A stretch of 64,000 nt of DNA from Sphingobacteriales bacterium JAD_PAG50586_3 (lineage in GTDB: Bacteria > Bacteroidota > Bacteroidia > CAMBQF01), in NCBI GenBank assembly GCA_023213195.1, contig CP096135.1, positions 808,548 through 872,547 of the forward strand. Reading direction: 5' to 3'. Position numbers and translations under genes: made by a program. Under the pieces are notes generated by a model. The model saw nothing but the letters and a program-made list of their open reading frames with translations, had not been told where the DNA came from and ran no database searches. Positions 55,900 to 64,000 of this stretch are shown here, piece by piece; the stretch's first letter is position 1; each line of letters starts with the position of its first letter.

Positions 55900-58658
55900 A
55901 TGAAGAACCTCTACACGAAGTTTACATTTACTATTGTATTAACCCTGTTTTGTGCCACAGCATTCGCTCAGGTACAATCAATTACAGGCAAAGTTACCGA
56001 TGAAACTACCAAGCAGCCACTGGGCTTTGCTACCGTTTCGGTTAAAGGCACAACCACCGCCACCAGTACAGATGTTAACGGCAGTTATAAGCTGGAAGTT
56101 GACTTTAAAGGGGCCGAAAATGTGCAGATGGAAGTTAGCTATGTAGGCTACGAAAAAGCCACCATTACCGTTGCCAAAGGCGTTAAAGAGGTAAACTTTC
56201 AGCCCAAGCCGGTAGGCGTAACCTTTAGAGAGGCCGTAGTAACCGGCTCGCGTGTTTCCGAAACCATTTTAGAGTCGCCCGTGGATATTAAAAAGATGGG
56301 CATAAAAGATATTGAAGCCACCCCCAGTGGAGATTTTTACCAAAGCATGGGTACCATGCAGGGCGTAGATATTACCACGGCAAGTATGGGCTTTAAATCG
56401 GTAAACATGCGCGGCTTTAACACTACCGCCCCGGTGCGCGTGGTGCAAATGATAGATGGGATGGACAACCAGGCGCCCGGCCTTAACTTCTCTGTAGGTA
56501 ACCTTGTTGGAGCTAACGACCTGGACCTTTATAGCGTAGAGGTAGTAACCGGTGCGGCATCGGCCCTATACGGCCCCAACGCCTTTCAAGGTGTGGTAAG
56601 CATGAAAACCAAAAACCCTTACGATTATCAAGGGCTTGATGTATTGGTTAAAGGCGGCTCGCGCGATATGATAGACGGCCAATTTCGCTATGCGAAGGTA
56701 TTGGGCAAAAACAAAAAGTGGGCGCTTAAACTTACCGGCGGCTACATGAAAGCCCAAGACTGGATTGCTAAAGACACTGCCACCAACAAGTATGGCGATA
56801 TTGAAACCACACAAGATTTTAGTTCTATAGTTAATAAGCTACAGTACGACAGCACCATTTCGCAAGAAGACCGCGATAAATATTTAGCCCTGAACGATTA
56901 TATGGGCTTTAACCCTGTTGTGTTCCGGGCCTTGGCAAACGCACCATTAAAGCCCCGGGCTGGATGGAGAACGAGCTGGCCGACAACCGCGTATCAAGCT
57001 TAAAATTAGGGGGCGAATTGCACTACCGTTTTAACGATAGCACCACCTTATCGTACACCGGCAAGTTTGGTGTAGGCAGCGCAATCTATCAGGGCACTAA
57101 CCGCTACGCCATCCGCGATATCCAGTTTCAGCAACATAAGCTGGAGTTCCAAAGCAAACGCTTAATGGCCCGTGTGTATACCACCAAAGAAAACGCAGGC
57201 AACAGCTACGATATTGTTTTTACCGGTGTAAACATTGCCAAAGCCAACGTAGGCGACTATATCAAAAAGTACCTTTCTTCTTATTTTGATGTTATTGATT
57301 CGCTCACCAACGGGTTTGATGAAGATGCCAACCTGGGCGATGTGCAGGCTGCTACCAACGTAGCATCTGCCGCAGCTGCCTTGCAGTGGTACGGTGCAGG
57401 TTCTACCAAGTTCGATTCTGTACGCAACCTGGTGGTTAATGATGGCCGCCTTTCTTCAGGCTCTAAATTTATAGACCGCTCTGCCCTTTACCATGCCGAT
57501 GTGCAATACAATATTCCGGTTAAAGCCGTCGATTTAATTGCAGGTGCTTCGGCACGCTATTTCAGGCCAAACTCAGAGGGTACTATTTTCTCTGATACGT
57601 TAATAGATGCCGACGACCCATCAAAAGGCTTTAACACCATATCTAACTACGAGTATGGCGCTTTTGTGCAAGGCTCTAAAAAGTTCTTTAAAGAGCATTT
57701 ACGTTTGATTGTTTCACTACGCGGCGATAAAAATCAAAACTTCAAACCCCAGTTCTCTCCCCGTTTATCGGCTGTTGTATCAATCAACCCTAACCATATC
57801 ATCCGCGTATCGGCGCAGCAGGCGTTCCGCATGCCAACGCTGCAAAACCAGTTTATCTTCTTAAACCTTGGCCCTATTACCCTGCGCGGCAACTTAGATG
57901 GGTACGACAACCTATACACCTTATCATCAGTACAAGAGTATAACGAGGTATACGATTCTACATTCCAAATACAATCTAACCTTTTAAAACCTATAAACCT
58001 GGCTAAGCTGCGCCCCGAGCAGGTGCAAACTGCCGAAGTAGGTTACCGTGGCGTGTTGTTTGAGGGCCGCCTGTATGCTGATATTAGCGGCTATTACAGC
58101 ATCTACAAAAACTTTATTGGCGATATACGCGTGGTAGAACCCCGCATAGGCAAGGCCGGCGAGCAAAGCGGCGAAGATGCCATACTTACCAAGCAATACA
58201 CCGTGTACCAAATACCTATTAACGCGAGCCAAAACGTAACCAGCTACGGCGGTTCTGCAGGGTTAACGTACTACTTCAACAGCAAGTACCAAACCAACAT
58301 AAACTACACCTACGCATCGTTAAACACATCTAAATTATCTGATGATATCATACCCGGCTTTAACACCCCAAAACACAAAGTAAACCTAGGCGTGCGCGGC
58401 ACCAAAGTATGGAAAGGGTTAGGCTTTGGCCTTAACTGGCAGTGGGTTGATAGCTACCAATGGCAAAGCCCATTTGCAACAGGCCCTGTTAGAAGCTACA
58501 ATGTGTTAGACAGCCAAATAAGCTACGAGCTAACATCGCTACAAACTACACTACGCGTTGGCGCATCAAACGTGCTAAACAACAAACGCTTTGAGGTATT
58601 CGGCGGCCCACAAATAGGCCGTATGGTGTACTTCAGCATGCAAGTGCATTTGTTTTAG
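55900..58658 (+). CDS. TonB-dependent receptor (frameshifted)
   Basis: A ~920-residue outer-membrane receptor. ATG 55900 starts a signal peptide (LYTKFTFTIVLTLFCATAFA). A carboxypeptidase-regulatory-like domain follows (GKVTDETTKQPLGFATVSVK), then the plug (FREAVVTGSRVSETILESPV, VNMRGFNTTAPVRVVQMIDG, VVTGAASALYGPNAFQGVVS) and a beta-barrel ending in MVYFSMQVHLF with terminal Phe. The frame changes at ~56948; one C added gives NATIKAPGWMENELADNRVS. No SusD gene is adjacent, so a general substrate (for example siderophore, metal or vitamin) is more likely than a SusCD glycan pair. Confidence 0.9.
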
Positions 58659-58690
58659 TTGCCGGTTCCCTGTTGGCAGTATTTAATATT

Positions 58691-58721
58691 AAAAAAGGCA
58701 GGAGTTTCTCCTGCCTTTTTT
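58691..58721 (+). terminator. Terminator of the TonB receptor gene
   Basis: A perfect 14-bp inverted repeat (58691-58704 and 58708-58721) with a 3-nt loop, A-run on the left and T-run on the right; lies 32 bp after the stop. Confidence 0.9.
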
Positions 58722-58872
58722 GTGTGCAAATATAAACCAGCCTAGCATTTCGAAACATTTGCCCCAGTTCAATATCTTCATCGGTAAGTCCTGCAAAACC
58801 TTTAAAGGCTTGGGCAAAGGGGTTTGTTTGGGTCATGGTGCGTAAAGCGTTACGGGGAATTAGTTGGTAAGA

Positions 58873-59352
58873 TTAGCTACCAGACACAATGCTGAAAAGA
58901 TATACACCCTCCTCTTTATAAAAGATAATAGTTACCAAAAGGGTATAATCGTTTGCCGGGGCTAATTTCCATATATCTACCACCTTGCCTTCAAGCTCAA
59001 GGTCTTCATACTCGCCCATGCTTTCATATCCCAAGTCTTTAAAGCCTTTTACAAGGTCTTCGTAGTTGTTATTTACACTGGTTATGTAAGTGCTATTATA
59101 TTTTTTAGCATCAACAATAATGCTGTTTAAATCTTTAGCCGCCGCTTTTGCAGGCTTATAAATGTAGTAAACAAGGTCGTCTTTAACAGAATCTGGCATT
59201 ACGCGCACATAATTATCTGCGGCAAACGCATTGTTAGCGCAATCGGCTTGTGTACACTTAAGTGTTTTAAGTAATGCCGCGGCCGTTGGCGCTTGGGCTT
59301 TAGTAAAACACATAAAGCCACTTAAAAGCAAAGTAGTAAGCAGTATCTTCAT
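58873..59352 (-). CDS. Hypothetical secreted protein
   Basis: A 159-residue exported protein with signal peptide (ILLTTLLLSGFMCFTKAQ). The mature part has two early Cys (KCTQADCANNAFAADNYV), a YYIYKPAKAAAKDLNSIIV segment and a C-terminal strand LLVTIIFYKEEGVYLFS. Its size resembles small periplasmic stress or binding proteins of this phylum; not recognised. Monocistronic. Confidence 0.7.
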   Translation of the reverse strand: MKILLTTLLLSGFMCFTKAQAPTAAALLKTLKCTQADCANNAFAADNYVRVMPDSVKDDLVYYIYKPAKAAAKDLNSIIVDAKKYNSTYITSVNNNYEDLVKGFKDLGYESMGEYEDLELEGKVVDIWKLAPANDYTLLVTIIFYKEEGVYLFSIVSGS

Positions 59353-59517
59353 ATTGATTGTAAAAATAATATAAAATCATTTTAAAAAAAGTGCGTGGGT
59401 GGTCAACGCAAAAACATCCGGCCTATATTTTGAAACGGGAAAAGTCTCCGTTTAAATAAAGGGAGTACCTCCGACCTTGTGCCGGAGGGGAGGGATTTTA
59501 TTAGATATTTGCACACC

Positions 59518-60948
59518 TTGAATTCCCTGAATAAAATACATACCGGCTGGCTGGTGGCTATGGTTTACACCATATTCGCCATTGTTATGCTGCTGTTTAT
59601 GGACGGTATGTTTATGGATGGGGTGCTGTATTCGTCGGTATCGCGCAACATGGCCTTGGGCAACGGCACGTTTTGGAACCCTGCGTTTTCGCTGACTATG
59701 CACACGCCTTTCCACGAGCAGCCACCGTTTATGCTCTGGTTTCAAAGCCTGTTTTTTAAGTTGTTTGGTACAGAGAATATTTACCCCGAACGTATTTACT
59801 GTCTGCTGTTTCTTGTGCTCACCGTATGGGCTATGGCAGCATTTTGGAAGAATATAACCCAAGATAAAACTACCACCTGGTGGCCTGTGCTGCTGTTTTT
59901 AATAACACCCACCATCAGCTGGGGCTTTATTAATAACGTAATGGAGAATACCATGTCGCTGTTTGATATAGTGGCGGTGTATTTTATTTACCGCTACATG
60001 GCCGAGGATAATAAAACAGTGTTGTTGCTGCCCGCTGTTGCCTTCACCTTTTTAGCATCGTTTAGCAAGGGCATACCGGGCTTATTCCCCATTGCGGTGC
60101 CGGTAGTATACTCGTGGTGTATAGAGCGTAAAATACTGTCTAAAAAAGCGTTTATTGGCGGGGCGGTTTTGTTGCTATCGCTAATAGGTATTTACTTGTT
60201 GCTGATGCCACTTCCCGCAGCTAAAGAGAGTTACGTGCTGTATTTTAAATCGAGGTTCCCCAACTTCCCTAATACTCCCCATAGTAATACCGGTAATAGG
60301 GCGCAACTATTGATAAACCTGCTGCAGGAGTTGGCGATGCCCCTGGGGTTGATTGCCTTTTTAGCCCTGGCTAACTATCTGCACAAAAAGCCCAATTACA
60401 TTAGCAAAGCAAATATGCCGAAGGCTTGGTTTTTTCTGTTGACAGCACTTTCGGCATCGTTGCCCATAATGGTATCGTACGAGCAGCGGGGCTTTTACCT
60501 GAATACTTCCATGCCCTATTTTGCTATGGCAATGGCGTTTGCGTTTGCACCGCTTACCGGGGCTTTTGAAGGGGTGAGTTACAAGTTTATTAATGGTTTT
60601 AAAATAGTACTGCTTGTGGGCTTTATTGCAGGCATTGGATTAACGTTGGTTAAGGCTGGTGAATACAAGCGCGATGCTGATAGGCTTACGGCTATTAAAG
60701 AGATTAAGAAATTAGCCCCAAAGGGCAGCATTATCTATTGTAATAAATCGCTTTGGACTGATTGGAGTTTACACAACTACCTGCAGCGCTTTGGCGAGAT
60801 TGGGCTGAGTTATAATGAGGCTAACCGTGGCGATTATTACATTAAACTAAAGAGTGATAAAGAGCCTGTCCCTTCTAATTATATTCTGAAAACCACCACC
60901 GATTGGTTGGAGGTGTATTATGTGGGAGAGTTTATGATAGAGGGGTAG
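59518..60948 (+). CDS. ArnT/PMT-like glycosyltransferase family 39 membrane protein
   Basis: A ~476-residue polytopic membrane protein. The first loop FMDGVLYSSVSRNMALGNGT is the family's catalytic Asp region, followed by HTPFHEQPPFMLWFQSLFFK and many helices (LLFLVLTVWAMAAFW, VLLFLITPTISWGF, LIGIYLLLMPLP, IVLLVGFIAGIGL). It uses a lipid-linked sugar to modify a lipid or protein at the outer face of the inner membrane. Start uncertain: TTG 59518 leaves a proper first helix; a GTG at 59479 lies within a repeat unit; ATG 59560 would cut the helix. Confidence 0.82.
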   Translation: MNSLNKIHTGWLVAMVYTIFAIVMLLFMDGMFMDGVLYSSVSRNMALGNGTFWNPAFSLTMHTPFHEQPPFMLWFQSLFFKLFGTENIYPERIYCLLFLVLTVWAMAAFWKNITQDKTTTWWPVLLFLITPTISWGFINNVMENTMSLFDIVAVYFIYRYMAEDNKTVLLLPAVAFTFLASFSKGIPGLFPIAVPVVYSWCIERKILSKKAFIGGAVLLLSLIGIYLLLMPLPAAKESYVLYFKSRFPNFPNTPHSNTGNRAQLLINLLQELAMPLGLIAFLALANYLHKKPNYISKANMPKAWFFLLTALSASLPIMVSYEQRGFYLNTSMPYFAMAMAFAFAPLTGAFEGVSYKFINGFKIVLLVGFIAGIGLTLVKAGEYKRDADRLTAIKEIKKLAPKGSIIYCNKSLWTDWSLHNYLQRFGEIGLSYNEANRGDYYIKLKSDKEPVPSNYILKTTTDWLEVYYVGEFMIEG

Positions 60949-60954
60949 GGAAAT

Positions 60955-61315
60955 CTGCCCTTATAATCCCTCCGCCTCGCTCTCGATATGCTCGGGTACT
61001 CCCTTTATAAGGGAGAGTTATTGTCTAAGATAGGTTTATCAATATACCGCATCTAAACAATTCCCCCTTATAAAGGGGTGGATGAATTGCAATTTAAAAT
61101 TGCAAATTCAGACGGGGGATTATATTTATTGAAAACTCTGTTTAAAGGCAAAATAATCCCTCCCCCTCGCTATGCTCGGGTACTCCCTTTATAAGGGAGA
61201 GTTTTTGTCTAAGATAGGTCTGTCAATATATCGCATCAAAACAACTCCCCCTTATAAAGGGGTGGATGAATTGCAATTAAAATTGCAAATTCAGACGGGG
61301 GATTATATTTTTACC
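60955..61315. repeat. Two tandem ~190-bp repeat units before the DUF559 gene
   Basis: Each unit has AATCCCTCC..CTCG..., CGGGTACTCCCTTTATAAGG, TTGTCTAAGATAGGT(T/C)T(A/G)TC, then CCCCCTTATAAAGGGGTGGA, TGAATTGCAAT(T)TAAAATTG and GACGGGGGATTATATTT. The first is 60964-61152, the second 61153-61311. They are highly similar and directly repeated; short palindromes recur inside them. Confidence 0.85.
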
Positions 61316-61319
61316 TGCC

Positions 61320-61688
61320 ATGTATCATATATCCTACGATAAAAATTTAAAAGAATTCTCTAGGCACTTGCGGAATAATAGTACTACATCTGAAGTGTTA
61401 TTATGGCAGTATTTAAAAGCCTCGCAAATGCATGGCTACTCTTTTAACAGACAAAAACCATTAGGAAGGTACATTGTAGATTTTTATTGCAGAAAGCTAA
61501 ATCTTGTGATTGAAATAGATGGCGATAGCCATAAAGTTGAAGAGGTAATGGTAAATGATATCGAACGCCAGCAAGTGTTAGAAAACTTGGGTGTGTATTT
61601 TTTACGATACGATGATTTAGATGTGAAGTTTAATATAGGAATGGTGCTTTTGTCTATTGAAAGCCACGTGTTACATCCGCCTAGATAA
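61320..61688 (+). CDS. DUF559 (Vsr-like) endonuclease-domain protein
   Basis: A 122-residue protein of the DUF559 family, related in fold to very-short-patch-repair endonucleases. Motifs are LKEFSRHLRNNSTTSEVLLW, FNRQKPLGRYIVDFYCRKLN (the catalytic Asp in IVDFYC), LVIEIDGDSHKVEE (ExDGxxH) and VYFLRYDDLDVK. It is complete. It sits precisely between direct repeats: two upstream and at least three downstream. Genes of this family flanked by such repeats look like a minimal mobile or repeat-linked unit, but I do not know the mechanism. Confidence 0.88.
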   Translation: MYHISYDKNLKEFSRHLRNNSTTSEVLLWQYLKASQMHGYSFNRQKPLGRYIVDFYCRKLNLVIEIDGDSHKVEEVMVNDIERQQVLENLGVYFLRYDDLDVKFNIGMVLLSIESHVLHPPR

Positions 61689-62130
61689 TCCCTCCCCCGA
61701 CGACTGCGTGTCGGGGTACTCCCTTTAAAAGGGAGAGTTGTTTGTAGAATAAGGGATAAAAAATTGGTGCGCTGCTTATGAAACCTAACAATTCCCCCTA
61801 TAAAGGGGGTGGATGAATTGCAATTTTAAATTGCAGATTCAGACGGGGGATTATATTTATTGAAAGCCATGTGTCAAATCCGCCCTTATAATCCCTCCCC
61901 CTCGCTATGCTCGGGTACTCCCTTTACAAGGGAGAGTTCTTGTCTAAGATAGGTCTGTCAATATATCGCATCTAAACAACTCCCCCTTATAAAGGGGTGG
62001 ATGAATTGCAATTTAAAATTGCAAATTCAGACGGGGGATTATATTTATTGAAAACTCTGTTTAAAGGCAAAATAATCCCTCCCCCTCGCTATGCTCGGGT
62101 ACTCCCTTTATAAGGGAGAGTTGTTTCTTA
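61686..62130. repeat. Repeat units after the DUF559 gene
   Basis: A diverged unit (61686-61860, with CGACGACTGCGTGTCGGGG in place of the usual palindrome), a full unit (61888-62073) nearly identical to the one before the gene, and a partial unit (62074-62125). Together with 60955-61315 they bracket the DUF559 gene. Confidence 0.85.
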
Positions 62131-62138
62131 GTTTTTTT

Positions 62139-62164
62139 AAAAAAAGCCCCGCACTGCGGGGCTT
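62139..62164 (-). terminator. Terminator of the nuo operon segment
   Basis: AAGCCCCGC, loop ACT, GCGGGGCTT, followed on the minus strand by a run of T; located 55 bp after the nuoF stop. It suggests transcription ends here after nuoF, with nuoG and later genes elsewhere. Confidence 0.8.
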
Positions 62165-62218
62165 GGTAAGTATGGTGAGATTCCCGCCTACGCGGGAATG
62201 ACGTTCAACGTTGGTGTT

Positions 62219-63562
62219 TTATGCAGTGTGTAATACAGGTGCTTTATAATCGTTCATGTAGTGGTGGCGTACCAGTTCGGGGTGCTTAACGTGCAGCTCA
62301 AACTCGTCGCGGAAGTGGCGTATGGCTGATGCTACAGGCCAAGCGGCGGCATCGCCTAAGGGGCAAATGGTGTTGCCTTCTATTTTCTTAGCTACATCTA
62401 CTAATAAATCAATATCGCCTTCGGTGCCGTGACCGTGTTCTATGCGGTGAAGCACTTTTTCCATCCAGCCTGTACCTTCGCGGCAGGGGCTGCATTGGCC
62501 GCAGCTTTCGTGGTGATAGAAGCTTGCAAAGTTCCACAGGTTGCGTACTATACAAGCGTTTTCATCAAACACAATAAAACCACCCGAGCCTAGCATAGAG
62601 CCGGTAGCAAAACCACCGTCTGATAGGCTTTCGTAGCTCATGTTACGTGGGGTGCCTGCAGCTGTTTTTAGTAACAATTCGGCTGGTAAAATAGGTACTG
62701 ATGAACCACCGGGAACGCAGGCTTTAAGCTGCTTGCCACCGGCAATACCGCCGCAGTATTCGTCAGAGTAAAGGAATTCTTCAACAGGTAAACCCAGTTC
62801 AATTTCGTACACTCCTGGCTTGTTAATGTTGCCACAGGCCGAGATTAGTTTGGTGCCGGGCGATTTCTCCGTACCCAGTTTAGCATACTCAGCACCGCCA
62901 TTGTTTACAATCCAAGGTGTTACGGCAATACTCTCTACGTTGTTTACCACCGTAGGGCAGCCGTAAAGGCCTTTAATAGCGGGGAATGGAGGCTTTATAC
63001 GTGGATTGCCGCGTTTGCCTTCTAAGCTCTCTAAAAGGGCCGTTTCTTCGCCGCAAATGTATGCGCCGCCACCCGATTGTACGTAAAGGTCTAAATCGTA
63101 GCCGGTGCCTAATATATTCTTACCTAAAAAGCCGTTAGCATAGGCCTCGTCTATCGCTTTTTGCAGGATAGGGAATAACCAACGGAACTCGCCACGCATG
63201 TATATGTAGGCGGTATTTGCACCCAGCGCAAAGCTCGATACAATCATACCCTCTACCAACAGGTGGGGAATGTATTGGATAATGTAACGGTCTTTAAAAG
63301 TTCCCGGCTCGCTCTCGTCGGCGTTGCACACCAGGTAGCGGGTAGGGTTGCTTTTATCAATAAAGCTCCATTTTAACCCGGTGGGGAAACCCGCACCGCC
63401 ACGGCCACGCAGTACCGAGGTTTTCACCTCGTTTACTATCTCGTCGGGGGTCATGGTTTTTACGGCCTTTTCTACCGCACGGTAGCCGCCGTTTTGACGG
63501 TATACATCGTAGCCGCGGATGCCGGGCTTATCAATGTGTTCTAAAAGTATTTTTGCTCCCAT
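62219..63562 (-). CDS. nuoF: NADH-quinone oxidoreductase subunit F
   Basis: A complete 447-residue NuoF, the NADH- and FMN-binding subunit of respiratory complex I. The FMN site is in LRGRGGAGFPTGLKWSF and NADESEPGTFKDR; NAD binding is in GAYICGEETALLESLEG; SGGGAYICGEE is also typical. The [4Fe-4S] cluster site is HHESCGQCSPCREGTGW with the fourth Cys in GNTICPLGDAAAWPV. It lies 9 bp after nuoE on the minus strand. Confidence 0.96.
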   Translation of the reverse strand: MGAKILLEHIDKPGIRGYDVYRQNGGYRAVEKAVKTMTPDEIVNEVKTSVLRGRGGAGFPTGLKWSFIDKSNPTRYLVCNADESEPGTFKDRYIIQYIPHLLVEGMIVSSFALGANTAYIYMRGEFRWLFPILQKAIDEAYANGFLGKNILGTGYDLDLYVQSGGGAYICGEETALLESLEGKRGNPRIKPPFPAIKGLYGCPTVVNNVESIAVTPWIVNNGGAEYAKLGTEKSPGTKLISACGNINKPGVYEIELGLPVEEFLYSDEYCGGIAGGKQLKACVPGGSSVPILPAELLLKTAAGTPRNMSYESLSDGGFATGSMLGSGGFIVFDENACIVRNLWNFASFYHHESCGQCSPCREGTGWMEKVLHRIEHGHGTEGDIDLLVDVAKKIEGNTICPLGDAAAWPVASAIRHFRDEFELHVKHPELVRHHYMNDYKAPVLHTA

Positions 63563-63571
63563 AGGTGTTGC

Positions 63572-64000
63572 TTAGTTTAAGCCCGCTACGGTAAGCGGAT
63601 CGGTTTTATAAACTTTACTTGGATCGGTATTGCGGAAGTAGTCGAAAATGCGGTCTACTTTCTCTTCGGTCAGTTTCTCGTAGTAATGGTCGCCAACCTG
63701 CATCATAGGGCCGTAGCCGCAGGCGGCCATGCACTCAACGGTTTTAAGGGTAAACATACCGTCAGCCGTAGTTTCGCCTACTTTAATGCCCAGCTTGGCT
63801 TGTATATAGTCTTGAATTTTTTCAGCACCTACCAAGGCAGCAAGGGCCTGTTTTGCAAAACTCTAATACATATTTGCCAACGGGTTTAAGGTTGTACATT
63901 GTGTAGAACGATGCTACCTCGTACACCTCGATAGGCTCAATAGATAATATAGAGGCTACATAGTCCATTACGGGTACATCCAGCCAATTGTCAAACTCTT
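63572..64000 (-). CDS. nuoE: NADH-quinone oxidoreductase subunit E, partial and frameshifted
   Basis: NuoE, the [2Fe-2S] subunit that pairs with NuoF. Cluster ligands are seen as FCKTGPCCL and VECMAACGYGPMMQVGDHYY. Reading enters from the right edge of the window (YVASILSIEPIEVYEVASFY) and shifts frame at ~63835; removing one base in TGCTGCCTTGG gives CCLVGAEKIQDYI and joins the parts. The N-terminus is outside the window. Confidence 0.92.

Noticed and set aside
58720..58836. Short minus-strand frame starting MTQTNPFAQAFKGFAGL
   Set aside because: It could be the decayed 5' end of a Crp-like or other gene, but it runs into the TonB-receptor terminator and then into that gene's antisense; no recognisable domain.

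Overview
The window looks like chromosomal DNA of a member of the Bacteroidota. The evidence is secreted proteins with C-terminal type IX secretion (T9SS) sorting domains of both type A (PhoD-like phosphatase) and type B (giant SBBP-repeat protein). There is also a SusC/CirA-like TonB-dependent receptor with a CarboxypepD_reg-like N-terminus, DUF5686, OstA-like and DUF3127 proteins, and TAnnTTTG-type -7 boxes close to start codons. No tRNA, rRNA or CRISPR array was recognised.

Layout. (1) 1-3.55 kb: a split caspase/CHAT-like protein preceded by a helically phased CGG array, then a PhoD-like phosphatase. (2) About 3.59-29.33 kb: a ~25.7-kb integrative element inserted in a dispersed intergenic repeat, whose two halves are seen on either side. 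A serine recombinase sits exactly at the left end and an XRE regulator at the right end. Inside are a second large serine recombinase with a RepO-like winged-helix protein, two VirD4/TraD/HerA-like ATPases (one with a C-terminal nuclease-like domain), two XRE regulators with operator-like palindromes, a RuvC-like protein, a transglutaminase-like secreted protein and a strongly AT-rich cargo block (13.8-25.3 kb). (3) 29.4-62.1 kb: ordinary chromosome with envelope, surface and cell-wall genes, plus many intergenic palindromic repeats. (4) 62.2-64 kb: nuoF and nuoE of respiratory complex I.

The AT-rich cargo looks like a defence island with three adjacent modules. Module A (minus strand) is a DNA methyltransferase, an unknown protein, an ORC/Cdc6-like ATPase and a PIN-like nuclease; the first three are joined by ATGA overlaps and the PIN start overlaps the ATPase end. 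Module B (plus) is a Pycsar pair: a class III nucleotidyl cyclase and a two-helix membrane effector. Module C (minus, converging on module B with overlapping stop codons) is a second class III cyclase followed by a 2-hydroxyacid dehydrogenase, a PLP aminotransferase and a 2OG-Fe(II) oxygenase. I know of no described system with the composition of A or C; they are the best candidates for something new.

Caution on sequence quality. At least fifteen genes carry single-base frameshifts, mostly a missing base in a homopolymer, and three lesions lie at CCWGG motifs. This looks like uncorrected long-read error rather than mass gene decay. I therefore give reconstructed gene spans and say where the frame changes.
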